A DNA stretch of 64,000 nucleotides from Teredinibacter turnerae T7901 (GTDB lineage: Bacteria > Pseudomonadota > Gammaproteobacteria > Pseudomonadales > Cellvibrionaceae): assembly GCF_000023025.1 (NCBI RefSeq), contig NC_012997.1:170764-234763 (forward strand). Direction: 5' to 3'. Numbering within the stretch: position 1 is the stretch's first letter; each line of letters starts with the position of its first letter. Made by a program: the position numbers and the translations under genes. The notes beneath the pieces were generated by a model. The model was not told the DNA's origin and made no database searches. It saw nothing but the letters and a program-made list of their open reading frames with translations. This document shows, one piece after another, positions 26,982-39,847 of this stretch.

Positions 26982-28088
26982 TTATTTGTTCATGCGCAGC
27001 ATTTCCTTGCGGAAAAACTTCCCTTGTTCGGTAGGGGTGTACTGCCAGTCGGCAATCATTTGCGGCGGCCAGTCCGGGTCGAAGCACCAAACGGTCCAGG
27101 AGGCGCCGATTTTTTCCAAATACTTCACAATTGCAGGTCCGTAACTGCCGTCGTCCCTGACTGGCACGTGTGCACCTGGTTCGCCCTCGCGCATCCAGCC
27201 GAGCTCGGTGGCGACCAGCGGGGCGCGTTTAGCGATAAATCCCCAGGTTTGCTCCCAGTCTGCGGCCTTTTGCGCCACTGGTGCCCGGGTTTTTTCCGGG
27301 TAGGGGTGTGCGGCATAGGCGATGCCTTTGCGTGCAATCGGGTTTTCACGCGCTGAGCGAAGATCGTAAGCCCAGTTAAAACCGGCAACCAGGGGAATGG
27401 CACTAGGGTCGTGAGCGAAGATGATGTCGATCAGGTCTTCATTTATGGCTTTCCATGTTGTCCAGCTCAATTCTCCCAGTTGCCCGCCCATTTTAGTGGG
27501 CTCGTTAAAGAGCTCGTACACGGCAATCGTTGGGACGCCTTTATAGCGGGCAGCGATGGTCCGCCAAAATACGCGAGTCTCCTGCAGGTTGGTGTCGTAC
27601 ATCGGGTGCTGAAACAGGCCGGTGTGCAGGTTGCCGATGGAGTGCCAGTCGATAATCAAATACATGTCCAGCTCATTTGCCCAATGCACCGCCTGGTCAA
27701 GTAGTTCGAGGTAGTGCTCACCGCCACGGGAGCGCCAGGCGATAGGGTGGACTGGCACGCGTATGACATTTGCTCCAAAGCTTTTGACGGCGGCAAAATG
27801 GGCTTTTTCCCAGTGTCCGTTTTTAACGAGTTTATCCGGGTCGCTGATATTGACCCCGCGCAAGGTGATTGTTTCGCCCTTGTTATCCACTAGGCGATTA
27901 CCGGAAACGCGAATGGTGCTTTGCTGGCGGCTGAGGCTGGTTGCGTCGAATGGTTCGGGGTAGGGCAGATTCCACCACTCTCCAGGTTTAGCCGCTGCGT
28001 GGGTGGCGGCGCTACCGGGCTGGCTCAGGCAGAGGGACAGCGCAATAAAAAGTAGGATGAAAGCGTGTTTTAGCAGGTTAAAAGGCAT
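26982..28088 (-). CDS. Secreted GH5-family glycoside hydrolase (putative cellulase)
   Basis: 368 aa from ATG 28088; the longer frame adds 38 residues before the signal peptide. Signal: KHAFILLFIALSLCLSQPGSA, cleaved near residue 28. GH5 hallmarks: GVNISD near residue 79, RVPVHPIAW, the acid/base E196 in YELFNEPTK, H261-Y263 in AAHPYP, and the nucleophile E295 in VATELGW. GH5 enzymes are retaining endo-beta-glycanases (cellulase, mannanase and others); the subfamily cannot be fixed by eye. It has no binding module. It sits between the ribosomal-protein operon and radC, which is not its usual company. Confidence 0.88.
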   Translation of the reverse strand: MPFNLLKHAFILLFIALSLCLSQPGSAATHAAAKPGEWWNLPYPEPFDATSLSRQQSTIRVSGNRLVDNKGETITLRGVNISDPDKLVKNGHWEKAHFAAVKSFGANVIRVPVHPIAWRSRGGEHYLELLDQAVHWANELDMYLIIDWHSIGNLHTGLFQHPMYDTNLQETRVFWRTIAARYKGVPTIAVYELFNEPTKMGGQLGELSWTTWKAINEDLIDIIFAHDPSAIPLVAGFNWAYDLRSARENPIARKGIAYAAHPYPEKTRAPVAQKAADWEQTWGFIAKRAPLVATELGWMREGEPGAHVPVRDDGSYGPAIVKYLEKIGASWTVWCFDPDWPPQMIADWQYTPTEQGKFFRKEMLRMNK

Positions 28089-28209
28089 GTTGTTATCTCT
28101 TTTTTGGCGTTTTTCTGGCGTTATTATTGTTATTCCTTGTCGACAGGTCGCGCTCGCGAGCTGCTTAGGGTGCATTTTGCGCAAGTGATGGCGTGTGGGC
28201 AATCAGCAA

Positions 28210-28884
28210 TTAGAGCCAACCGCGATCCGCGAACGAGACCGCATCCCCTTCACCAACAACAATATGATCGAGTGTGCGTATGTCCAATAGCTGCAGTGCG
28301 CGGCAAAGACGGTCGGTAATCTGTCGGTCCGCTTCACTGGGTTCGGCAACACCAGAGGGGTGATTGTGAGCAAAGATTACGGCTGCGGCATTGTGAGCAA
28401 GGCATTTTTTGACGACCTCGCGGGGGTAAACTGCAGCGCCATCGATAGTGCCGTTAAACAAAATGTCGAAGCTCAGCAGCCGGTGCTGGCTATCGAGAAA
28501 CAGCGCTGCGAACACTTCGCTGCGGCGATGACGCAATTGACTGTTGAGAAAGTCCTTTACGGATTGACTGTTGGCAAACTGTGTTTGCCGCTGCAGAGTT
28601 TCGCCCAGGTGCCGTTTCGACATTTCCAGCACAGCTTGGAGTTGGACATATTTAGCCTCCCCGAGGCCGAGGCCCTGGCAGAATGCCTTGCAATCAGCCG
28701 CGAGCAGTGCACGCAAACCACCGAAGGTGGACAATAGCTCGCGCGCGAGATCTACCGCCGAACGGCCTTTACAGCCGGTGCGTAAAAAGATGGCGAGCAG
28801 TTCAGCGTCGGAAAGTGCATCCGGGCCGCGCTCAAGAAGTTTTTCACGCGGCCGCTCGCTGGCGGGCCAGTCAGAAATCGCCAT
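28210..28884 (-). CDS. radC: RadC-family JAMM-domain protein
   Basis: 224 aa from ATG 28884 (AAGGAT upstream; the longer frame adds 19 residues). N-terminal helix-hairpin-helix-like part ([27 protein letters not shown]) is followed by the JAMM/MPN metal motif HNHPSG..EPSEAD. Despite the name, a role in DNA repair is not established; JAMM domains are often metallopeptidases. It is divergent from coaBC, as in pseudomonads. Confidence 0.94.
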
Positions 28885-29075
28885 ATCACATCCTTGTGTG
28901 GTGTTTGGTAGAAACTCGCCCCAATGTAGGTGAATATTCACTCAGCGGGCGAGTGCATTCAATTCCGTTAAAATGTTATCTTACAAACCTTATAATCCGT
29001 GCCAGGTGAGGCTTATTCACGCCATAGCCGTGTTCTACACGCCATCTCCCGGTCACGCTATTAGCGAGCTAGTGT

Positions 29076-30305
29076 ATGTCGGTACCAGATTCAACGCTCT
29101 CCCTGGCGAACAAGAATATCGTTTTAGGTGTGACAGGGGGGATAGCTGCTTATAAAAGTGCCGAGCTCGTGCGCCAGTTACAAAATGCCGGTGCCGAGGT
29201 ACATGTGGTTATGACGGCCGCCGCCACGGAGTTTATCACGCCGTTAACATTGCAAGCATTGTCGGGTAACCCGGTGCACACTTCCATGCTCGACCCCGCT
29301 GCCGAAGCGGGAATGGGACATATCGAGCTGGCCCGCTGGGCAGATGCTCTGGTGATTGCCCCTGCAACTGCGGATTTTATCGCGCGATTTGCACAGGGTG
29401 AAGGTAATGAATTACTGCTGGCGCTGTGTTTAGCGACGGCAGCGCCGGTCATGATTGCACCGGCGATGAATCAGGAAATGTGGCGCAAAGATATTACCCA
29501 GGAGAACGTGGCCAGACTGCTAGCGCGTGGTGTTATCGTTTGTGGCCCGGATGAAGGTGTCCAGGCGTGCGGGGATGTTGGGCCCGGAAGAATGCTGCAG
29601 GTCGAGGCTCTCACCGAATGTATAGCTGCGCAATTTCAACTCGGTTCACTGGCCGGCCGACATGTAGTCATTACCGCGGGGCCGACTCGGGAAGCGATAG
29701 ACCCCGTGCGCTACTTGACCAATCGCAGTTCCGGCAAAATGGGCTATGCCCTGGCGGAAGCGGCCTTGGACGCGGGTGCCCAGGTGACGCTGGTGAGTGG
29801 ACCGGTGAATTTGTCACCCCCGCCAAAGGTGCGACTGGTGGCAGTGGAGAGCGCGCTGGAAATGCATGCGGCGACGCTTGCTGCAGCAGAAAGTGCCGAT
29901 GTTGTGATAGGCGCGGCAGCCGTGGCGGACTATCGCCCTCAAGTGGCGGCACAAGACAAATTAAAGAAACACGCTGGCGAGCCCATGCAGCTTACCCTGG
30001 TTGAAAACCCGGACATTATCGCTGATGTTGCGGCACTGCCCGGTCTTCGGTTTGTGGTGGGCTTCGCAGCGGAAACCCAGCATCTGGAGGAGTATGCGCA
30101 GGCTAAGCTTAAGCTCAAACGACTCCATGCCATAATTGCCAATAATGTTGCCGATGGCGGGGTGTTCGAACAGGATGAAAATGAGGTGACTGTTTTTAGC
30201 CGTGATGGTGGCACTGTGAGCTTTGCCAGGCGCGGTAAAAAACAGTTGGCCCGTGGACTTATTCAGTGGATTGCTGCGGCGCTAGCTGAAAAACCGTGCG
30301 ATTAA
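29076..30305 (+). CDS. coaBC: Bifunctional phosphopantothenoylcysteine decarboxylase/synthetase
   Basis: 409 aa. Two steps of coenzyme A synthesis. The N-terminal CoaC flavoprotein half has the catalytic H82 (GHIELARWAD), the PXMNXXMW motif (PAMNQEMW, N132) and C165 in the substrate-clamp region QACGDVGPGRM. The C-terminal CoaB half has the nucleotide-binding GPTREAIDPVRYLTN and KLKK segments. ATG 29076 is the only start leaving the N-terminus family-like. In pseudomonads dut normally follows; here only 83 bp separate it from algC. Confidence 0.96.
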   Translation: MSVPDSTLSLANKNIVLGVTGGIAAYKSAELVRQLQNAGAEVHVVMTAAATEFITPLTLQALSGNPVHTSMLDPAAEAGMGHIELARWADALVIAPATADFIARFAQGEGNELLLALCLATAAPVMIAPAMNQEMWRKDITQENVARLLARGVIVCGPDEGVQACGDVGPGRMLQVEALTECIAAQFQLGSLAGRHVVITAGPTREAIDPVRYLTNRSSGKMGYALAEAALDAGAQVTLVSGPVNLSPPPKVRLVAVESALEMHAATLAAAESADVVIGAAAVADYRPQVAAQDKLKKHAGEPMQLTLVENPDIIADVAALPGLRFVVGFAAETQHLEEYAQAKLKLKRLHAIIANNVADGGVFEQDENEVTVFSRDGGTVSFARRGKKQLARGLIQWIAAALAEKPCD

Positions 30306-30388
30306 CTTCGCCCTGACCGTTTGTTTGTGAATGCAGACAAGCGACACTTAATGCTGAAAAAGATTGTAAGAATAAGGAGTCGCCCGGC

Positions 30389-33852
<3,464 letters not shown>

Positions 33853-34036
33853 TTTAGCCGCAATTTCCTGTTGCTGACCCCGAGTCGAGTCGCTAGGATA
33901 GAAAAACGACGCAATTGGGGGCTGCATAGGCATGGATGCGGGAGTGGTCTGGTGCCATATCTCCAAGAGACTTTCTCCCAGGAGGGAAGCCTGGCGGGGA
34001 AATTGCTGTTCTCTTCTCTATCCACTAAAAAGTTGT

Positions 34037-34062
34037 CCCAATGTGGCTTGTGCCACTTTGGG
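34037..34062. promoter_or_regulatory. Palindromic element upstream of slmA
   Basis: CCCAA-T-GTGGC (34037-34047) and GCCAC-T-TTGGG (34052-34062) form a near-perfect inverted repeat around TTGT, interrupted by one T-T mismatch. It ends 33 nt before the slmA ATG. It could be an operator (possibly autoregulatory) or an mRNA leader hairpin. It does not match the GTGAGTACTCAC SlmA-binding consensus. Confidence 0.4.
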
Positions 34063-34095
34063 TTACCCTTGATAAGCACAGCATGATTAGACCGC

Positions 34096-34689
34096 ATGAC
34101 GACAAATAATAAGAAACCCCGCAAACAACAAATATTAGAAGCGCTCGCCCACATGCTGGAAGTGAGTCCTGGGGCCCGCATAACCACCGCTGCTTTGGCA
34201 AAAGAAGTCGGTGTTTCAGAAGCCGCTCTCTATCGCCACTTTCCCAGTAAATCGAAAATGTTCGAGGGGCTGATTGAATTTATTGAGCAGACGCTGTTCA
34301 CCCGAATTAGCATGATCAACGACGAAGAGGGTACGGCCCTGGATCGTTGCCAGAAAATTATTCACCTGTTATTAGCATTCTCTGAGCGTAATCCCGGTAT
34401 CACCCGTATTTTAACTGGCGATGCGCTGGCCGGAGAAACTGACCGCTTGCGCCAGCGGGTGATTCAATTATTTGATCGTCTCGAGACCCAGTTGCGGCAA
34501 ATGTTTCGTACTGCGGAGTTGGAGGAAGGGTTGAAGCTGGTGTTGAGTGTTAACGAAACGGTTGCGCTGCTAACGGCTGTTGTGGAAGGGAAAATGGTGC
34601 AGTATGTGCGCAGCGAGTTTAAGCGTTTGCCGACCGAAGCTTGGCCAAGCCACTGGCGCGGAATGATTGACGGGTTGGTGCCCCGTTAA
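34096..34689 (+). CDS. slmA: Nucleoid occlusion factor SlmA (TetR-like)
   Basis: 197 aa, equal to the usual length (198). TetR-type HTH: RITTAALAKEVGVSEAALYRHFPSKSKMFEGLIEFIE. The C-terminal body (NPGITRILTGDALAGETDRLRQRV, AVVEGKMVQYVRSEFKRLPTE) is characteristic of SlmA (Ttk). It binds chromosomal sites and blocks FtsZ ring assembly over the nucleoid. It sits near argB and pyrE, its common location. Confidence 0.93.
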   Translation: MTTNNKKPRKQQILEALAHMLEVSPGARITTAALAKEVGVSEAALYRHFPSKSKMFEGLIEFIEQTLFTRISMINDEEGTALDRCQKIIHLLLAFSERNPGITRILTGDALAGETDRLRQRVIQLFDRLETQLRQMFRTAELEEGLKLVLSVNETVALLTAVVEGKMVQYVRSEFKRLPTEAWPSHWRGMIDGLVPR

Positions 34690-34852
34690 TTTAGGGCCTG
34701 GATTCCCTGCCTGATACCTATTTTTACTTGTTTAGCCCGCTAGACTACGCTCAACATGCCTTTCAGCCAGAAAATCCTGGCTCCGACAGGGCGAAGAGAA
34801 GACGGGGCGAAGTGAAATAGTGCTAACAGGCCCTAATCAGAAGGCGTACACA

Positions 34853-35491
34853 TTATTGAATGCGTGCGTCCTCTTTGGCTTCCAGTGTTTCTCCGCGCAC
34901 AAACGCGTCCTTGTCGCTGTCGTACTTCTCGATAACTTCCTGATACTCTTCTTGCCGGCTTTGTAACAATTCCTGCGCAATTCCCAGTTCTGCCTTGGCG
35001 TCACTCAAGCTTTGCAATATCGGTGCTGGCACCTTCTGGTTGCGCCGTTCGTAGTCCGCGGCTTTTCCCATAATTTTTTGAATTTCATTGGTTACGCTGG
35101 AGATGTTGCCTTTCAAAATCGCAATATTCGTATCGATATTGGCAAGCCTGCGGCGTTTGGCAGATTCAATTTCGGCCGCCGAAGAGTAGCGCCGTTTGAG
35201 TCGCGCATAAATTTCCCGCGCTTCACGTTCCTGGGCATTTTTGGCAACTTCTTCGTCGGTGGGCGCCGGGGGTACCACTTTGACAACCTGGCCTGATGCG
35301 TTCAGCACTTCATAGCCCAGTTGTGCATACTCTGGTGGTATTGAGTGCTCGAGTACTTTGACACCCTCCTTGTTAACGTAGCGGTAGTAAACATGCTGAG
35401 CGCTGGCATTTACAGCAAAGCTGCAACCCAGCGCAAAAAGTAGTGCAGAGAGAAAGGCATTGACGCCCCGTAACGCGGTTTTACTGTGCAT
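34853..35491 (-). CDS. DUF4124-domain periplasmic protein with coiled coil
   Basis: 212 aa. Sec signal (LSALLFALGCSFAVNASA, cleavage near residue 31). The DUF4124 segment YYRYVNKEGVKVLEHSIPPEYAQLGYEVLNASG follows, then a charged helical region with likely coiled coil (about 95-200). DUF4124 proteins are periplasmic and uncharacterised. The ATG overlaps the pyrE stop by one base (TAATG on the minus strand), so it is translationally coupled to pyrE. Confidence 0.75.
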   Translation of the reverse strand: MHSKTALRGVNAFLSALLFALGCSFAVNASAQHVYYRYVNKEGVKVLEHSIPPEYAQLGYEVLNASGQVVKVVPPAPTDEEVAKNAQEREAREIYARLKRRYSSAAEIESAKRRRLANIDTNIAILKGNISSVTNEIQKIMGKAADYERRNQKVPAPILQSLSDAKAELGIAQELLQSRQEEYQEVIEKYDSDKDAFVRGETLEAKEDARIQ

Positions 35492-36132
35492 TAATCTGAT
35501 CCATATTGCTCGCGGTAAAGCGCAATCTTTTCGCTCGTTTGCTGATCGCCAGCTTTTTCCAGGTACATCATGATGTGATCGAGGTCGATAATGCTGACCA
35601 CGGGCACACCGGTAGATTGCTGTAATTCATCAATGGCCGAGAGCGAACCCTGGCCGCGCTCTTTCCGGTTTAGACCAATAACAATCGCTGCTGGTTCAGC
35701 CTTTGCTTGCTCTAAAAGCGCGAGTACCTCACGAATAGCCGTCCCAGCGGTGATAACATCGTCGACGATCGCGACCTTGCCTGTCAGCGGTGCGCCTACC
35801 AGGGTGCCGCCTTCGCCGTGGTCCTTGGCTTCTTTACGGTTGTACGCATAGGGTAGATCGCGATTGTGGTGGTCTGCCAGGGCAATAGCTGTAGCAGCGG
35901 CGAGTGGAATGCCTTTGTACGCGGGACCGAAAATCATATCCACTGGATGCCCGGAGTCCACTAACGCTTGCGCGTACGCCCGCCCCAAATGTGCGATATT
36001 GCTGCCCATATGCAACATGCCAGCGTTGAAAAAATACGGGCTGACGCGGCCGGACTTGAGCGTAAACTCGCCAAACTTGAGGGCCTGGCTGGCAATGGCC
36101 ATCTCAATAAACTGTTGCTGATAGGCGTGCAT
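35491..36132 (-). CDS. pyrE: Orotate phosphoribosyltransferase
   Basis: 213 aa (E. coli also 213) from ATG 36132; the longer frame adds 21 residues. Converts orotate + PRPP to OMP in pyrimidine synthesis. N-terminus [35 protein letters not shown], and the PRPP loop [14 protein letters not shown]. Divergent from crc, the arrangement known from pseudomonads; coupled downstream to a DUF4124 gene. Confidence 0.97.
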
Positions 36133-36445
36133 GGGGTACTCCGAAATAGTGCGATTGAAAAAACGAGGTGGCCTGCCGCCCATGGCGGGGTGCAAGCGCC
36201 AACATACATTGTTTATGAGCAGTCAGGCTGAGTGGCCGCACAAAGCGGCCTGAGGTGGCAGCTATTCCCTGTAAATCCGGCCAGCGAACTCAAGATATCT
36301 GGCTATTATAGGAAAATACTTCGCACAAATCGCAACTGTGACAATTAAACCAGAACCTGAATGAACGCGAGATGAATTACCTCATAAATAATGACAACAA
36401 AATAAAAGAATCTGTATCATACCAAGGTGTTATAAAGGGGTTGGT
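36133..36445. other. 313-bp divergent promoter region pyrE/crc
   Basis: No gene here. The crc-proximal part is AT-rich, with an A-rich tract (ACAACAAAATAAAAGAA at 36394-36410) and AAGGGG close to the crc ATG. I did not identify a credible attenuator for pyrE. Confidence 0.4.
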
Positions 36446-37219
36446 ATGAGAGTAATCAGTCTGTGCGTCGATGGTATTCATCAGGCGGCTCAGCGGGGCT
36501 TGTTCGATTGGATAGAAGAGCAGGATGCTGACATTATTTGCTTGCAAGATCTCCGGGCACTGGAATATGAGCTGGATGATGATATTTTTCATCCGGACGG
36601 CTACTTTGCGTATTTTTTTGACTCCGGAGTAAAACATTACAACGGAGTGGCTATCTACACCCGTCACCAGCCGAAGGCGTTGATCTACGGGCTGGGGTTT
36701 GCGAGTGGTGTGGATATGGAGGGCCGGTACCTTCAGGTTGATTTCGAGCGTTACTCCATTGGCTCGCTCCTGGCACCGACCGCGTTTTCCGAAACCGAAT
36801 CCCAGGAAGTCAAAATCAAGTTTTTTGATGATTTCCAGGCGCTGCTGCACAAGGTGACACGCAAGCGTCGCCACTTTATTTTTTGCGGGAACTGGGCGAT
36901 GGCGCACAGCAAAAAAGATGTGGAGAACTGGCAAAATAACACCAATCAATCTGGCTATCTGCCGCATGAACAGCAGTGGATGAACCAGTTGTTCCGCCAG
37001 CTTGGCTACGCGGATGCGTTCCGGGTTGCGGTGCCTGAAGCTGGAGAATACTCCTGGTGGCCATCGGGCAAAATTGGCGAAGGCGACGGCTGGCGAACCG
37101 ACTATCAGGTGGTGTCCGAAGCGCTGACTCGCAAAGTGGAATATGCGGCCATGTATAAAACCCGCCACTTCTCCAGCCATTTGCCGGTGATCGTCGATTA
37201 CGACATCGACGACTTATAA
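36446..37219 (+). CDS. crc: Crc-like catabolite repression control protein
   Basis: 257 aa, ExoIII/EEP fold. Similar along its length to Pseudomonas Crc: ISL.VDGI..AAQRGLFDWI, ADIICLQDLRA, YNGVAIYTRHQPKALIYGLGF, YSWWP and WRTDYQV, and it is divergent from pyrE as there. The nuclease residues are altered: ExoIII's LQE is LQD (D35), GDFN is GNWA (148-151) and SDH is SSH (H245 kept). Pseudomonas Crc likewise is not a nuclease but works with Hfq to repress translation at A-rich sites. A regulatory role is therefore likelier than DNA repair. Confidence 0.82.
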   Translation: MRVISLCVDGIHQAAQRGLFDWIEEQDADIICLQDLRALEYELDDDIFHPDGYFAYFFDSGVKHYNGVAIYTRHQPKALIYGLGFASGVDMEGRYLQVDFERYSIGSLLAPTAFSETESQEVKIKFFDDFQALLHKVTRKRRHFIFCGNWAMAHSKKDVENWQNNTNQSGYLPHEQQWMNQLFRQLGYADAFRVAVPEAGEYSWWPSGKIGEGDGWRTDYQVVSEALTRKVEYAAMYKTRHFSSHLPVIVDYDIDDL

Positions 37220-37241
37220 CGGATATTTGACTCCGAAGCAT

Positions 37242-37262
37242 GAGTCGCCGCACGGGCGACTC
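37242..37262. terminator. Hairpin between convergent crc and argH
   Basis: An 8-bp perfect stem, GAGTCGCC (37242-37249) with GGCGACTC (37255-37262), and 5-nt loop lies in the 54-bp gap between the two convergent genes. No T-run on either side, so termination would be weak or Rho-assisted. Confidence 0.45.
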
Positions 37263-37273
37263 GCACCCTCCGT

Positions 37274-38671
37274 TTAGCGCGCCGCTAGCTCCTCTTTTGC
37301 CAGCTCAACCGCTTTCAGTACCTGCGCTGGCGCTGTGCCGCCGATGTGATCACGCGCTGCAACCGACCCCTCCAGGGTAAGTACATCAAACACATCATTC
37401 TCGATGACATCAGAAAACTGCTGCAATTCCGCCAGCGTCATCTCAGATAAATCTTTGTTCTGGGCTATACCGAAAGCGACTGATTTGCCGACAATTTCGT
37501 GTGAATCGCGAAATGGAATACCTTTGCGGACCAGATAATCGGCGAGATCGGTCGCGGTAGAAAAGCCGCGCTTGGCTGCCTCGAGCATTGCCGCCTTGTT
37601 GGCATTCAACGCGGGCACCATATCGGCAAATGCGCGCAGGCAGTCTTTCACGGTATCGACCGTGTCGAACAATGGCTCTTTATCTTCCTGGTTGTCTTTG
37701 TTGTAGGCGAGCGGTTGTGACTTCATCAATGTGAGCAGGGCGATGAGGTGGCCGTTGACGCGACCGGTTTTGCCGCGCACAAGCTCGGGCACGTCCGGGT
37801 TTTTCTTTTGCGGCATAATCGAAGAGCCGGTACAGAAGCGGTCTGGCAGGTCGATAAAATTGAATTGCGCCGAGGTCCACAGCACCAGCTCTTCGCTGGC
37901 GCGGGAGAGGTGGGTCATCAGCAAGGCGGCGAACGCGGAAAATTCGATGGCGAAGTCGCGGTCGCTGACGGAGTCTAGTGAATTGCGGGTGGGGTGGTTG
38001 AACCCGAGTAACGCGGCGGTCTGTTCACGATCAATCGGGTAGGTGGTACCGGCCAGTGCTGCGGCACCCAGCGGCGATTGATTGAGGCGCTTGCGGCAAC
38101 CCATCAAGCGGCCGTAGTCGCGGCTTAGCATTTCATACCAGGCCAGCAAATGATGGCCGAAGGTCACCGGTTGTGCGGTCTGCAGGTGGGTGAATCCAGG
38201 CATTATGGTATGGGCTTCGCGCTCCGCGAGGAACAGTAACCCCTGCTGCAAACGCGTCAGTTCCTTGCCAATAACATCGATTTCATCACGCAGATACAGA
38301 CGGATATCGGTGGCGACTTGATCATTGCGCGAACGCCCCGTGTGCAGCTTTTTACCCGTGATGCCAATGCGTTTGGTGAGTTCTGCCTCGATATTCATGT
38401 GAACGTCTTCCAAACTCACCGACCAGGTAAAGGCACCGCTTTCAATATCCTTGCGAATCCCCTCCAGGCCTTCAATAATGGCATTTTTTTCATCATCGCT
38501 GAGTACCCCGACGCTGGCTAGCATAGTGGCGTGAGCGATGGAGCCATTGATGTCGTGGTGGTAGAGGCGCTGGTCGAAATTTACCGAGGCCGTGAAGCGT
38601 TCCACAAATGCGTCGGTCGCTTCGCTGAAGCGCCCACCCCAGGGTTTTACAGAATTCTCATCGTGGCTCAT
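37274..38671 (-). CDS. argH: Argininosuccinate lyase
   Basis: 465 aa (typical 457-470). Splits argininosuccinate into arginine and fumarate, the last step of arginine synthesis. Signature of the fumarase/aspartase superfamily: [12 protein letters not shown]. Other conserved parts: [30 protein letters not shown], and [13 protein letters not shown]. Divergent from algZ, an order also found in Pseudomonas. Confidence 0.97.
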   Translation of the reverse strand: MSHDENSVKPWGGRFSEATDAFVERFTASVNFDQRLYHHDINGSIAHATMLASVGVLSDDEKNAIIEGLEGIRKDIESGAFTWSVSLEDVHMNIEAELTKRIGITGKKLHTGRSRNDQVATDIRLYLRDEIDVIGKELTRLQQGLLFLAEREAHTIMPGFTHLQTAQPVTFGHHLLAWYEMLSRDYGRLMGCRKRLNQSPLGAAALAGTTYPIDREQTAALLGFNHPTRNSLDSVSDRDFAIEFSAFAALLMTHLSRASEELVLWTSAQFNFIDLPDRFCTGSSIMPQKKNPDVPELVRGKTGRVNGHLIALLTLMKSQPLAYNKDNQEDKEPLFDTVDTVKDCLRAFADMVPALNANKAAMLEAAKRGFSTATDLADYLVRKGIPFRDSHEIVGKSVAFGIAQNKDLSEMTLAELQQFSDVIENDVFDVLTLEGSVAARDHIGGTAPAQVLKAVELAKEELAAR

Positions 38672-38744
38672 AGTTATACCGCCGTTGCAGTGATCAAGTT
38701 GCTGAAATTTTTAACCGCGCATTATACCTGAGCAGGAAAACCCA

Positions 38745-39833
38745 TTGGCAGAGAAGCGTCCTATCACCGAAAAGCCCCTCGCCGGCGGGGATTTTCTTCC
38801 CGATTTATGCGGCGTTCAAAGTGTACTCGGGCTGGTGTTGGTGAGCGAGCTGCTGGTGATGGCGCTGCTCGTCTCCGATACTGGACTCACCGAGTTCAAC
38901 TGGTCGGAATTTGGCGTGGTGTCTATGCTGGTGTTGTGGATCGTGCTCACCAGCGCTGCGGGTCTTTGCCGCCTGCGCCCCTTACTCGCGCGCATGGCGC
39001 CGCTGGCGGCGGGGATCTTGAGCTACTCAATCACTCTGCTATCCACCGGCGTGTTTTCACTGAGTTACCAGCATTTTATTTTGCAGGTGCCACTACAGAG
39101 TGATGTAACTTTTAGCCACTTGATGGTGGCTGGGGTTATCGCGGGTATTACCTTGCGCTATCTGTACCTGCAACAGCAGTTACGCAATCAGCAAAAAGCT
39201 GAGATGATGGCGCGCATTCAAGCGCTGCAATCGCGTATTCGGCCGCACTTTTTATTCAACAGTATGAATTCCATCGCCAGCCTGATTGGGTTCGACCCGG
39301 AAGCGGCAGAGCGGATGGTAGTGGATTTGTCGCAATTGTTTCGCGCGAGCTTGAAAGAAGCAGGTTTGACGCCGCTGCGCGAGGAGATCGCCTTGTGCGA
39401 AAGTTATATCGGTATCGAGCAGATCCGCATGGGTGCGCGCCTGCAAAGTGAGTGGCGCTACTGGTGCGATGGTCAGCCATCGTCGCTGGAGGAAACGCGC
39501 ATGGGGCTGATAATCATCCCCAGTTTTTTGCTGCAGCCACTGGTTGAAAACGCCATCTACCACGGTATTCAACCACTGCCGGAAGGCGGCAGGATTGAAG
39601 TGAGTATCGCGCTCGACAAGCAGCGGGTGGAAATTTGTGTGCGCAACCCGGTGTTACTCAACCCCTCCGCCGGGCAGGCAAAATCGACCGCTGAGGGTAA
39701 TGGTATGGCTCTGGAAAATATACGCCACCGTTTGATGGCTTATTATGAGAAGAACGCAGAATTAAAGGTCGAGCAGCCGGAGGGTGAATATATTATTTAT
39801 TTGCGGTTCCCGGCGCGGCCCAGGATGAGTTAG
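38745..39833 (+). CDS. algZ: LytS/AlgZ-type membrane sensor histidine kinase
   Basis: 362 aa. N-terminal half has about four membrane helices (roughly 28-45, 58-75, 86-104, 123-142). The kinase is of the His_kinase LytS class: phospho-acceptor H168 in RPHFLFNSMNSIASLI, and ATP-binding N269 in LLQPLVENAIYHGI, later GNGMALENIRHRL. It pairs with the adjacent LytTR regulator. TTG start 38745 follows GCAGGAAAA. In Pseudomonas the argH-algZ-algR-hemC order is the same; there the pair governs alginate, twitching motility and virulence genes. Confidence 0.9.
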   Translation: MAEKRPITEKPLAGGDFLPDLCGVQSVLGLVLVSELLVMALLVSDTGLTEFNWSEFGVVSMLVLWIVLTSAAGLCRLRPLLARMAPLAAGILSYSITLLSTGVFSLSYQHFILQVPLQSDVTFSHLMVAGVIAGITLRYLYLQQQLRNQQKAEMMARIQALQSRIRPHFLFNSMNSIASLIGFDPEAAERMVVDLSQLFRASLKEAGLTPLREEIALCESYIGIEQIRMGARLQSEWRYWCDGQPSSLEETRMGLIIIPSFLLQPLVENAIYHGIQPLPEGGRIEVSIALDKQRVEICVRNPVLLNPSAGQAKSTAEGNGMALENIRHRLMAYYEKNAELKVEQPEGEYIIYLRFPARPRMS

Positions 39834-39847
39834 AGGACGCTTTTGTA

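Noticed and set aside
34759-34778. AGCCAG/CTGGCT hairpin after slmA as terminator
   Set aside because: Short stem without a following T-run; could be chance.
36390-36410. A-rich tract before crc as an Hfq/Crc (AAnAAnAA) autoregulation site
   Set aside because: No full match to the repeated motif; general AT-richness explains it. Too weak to claim.
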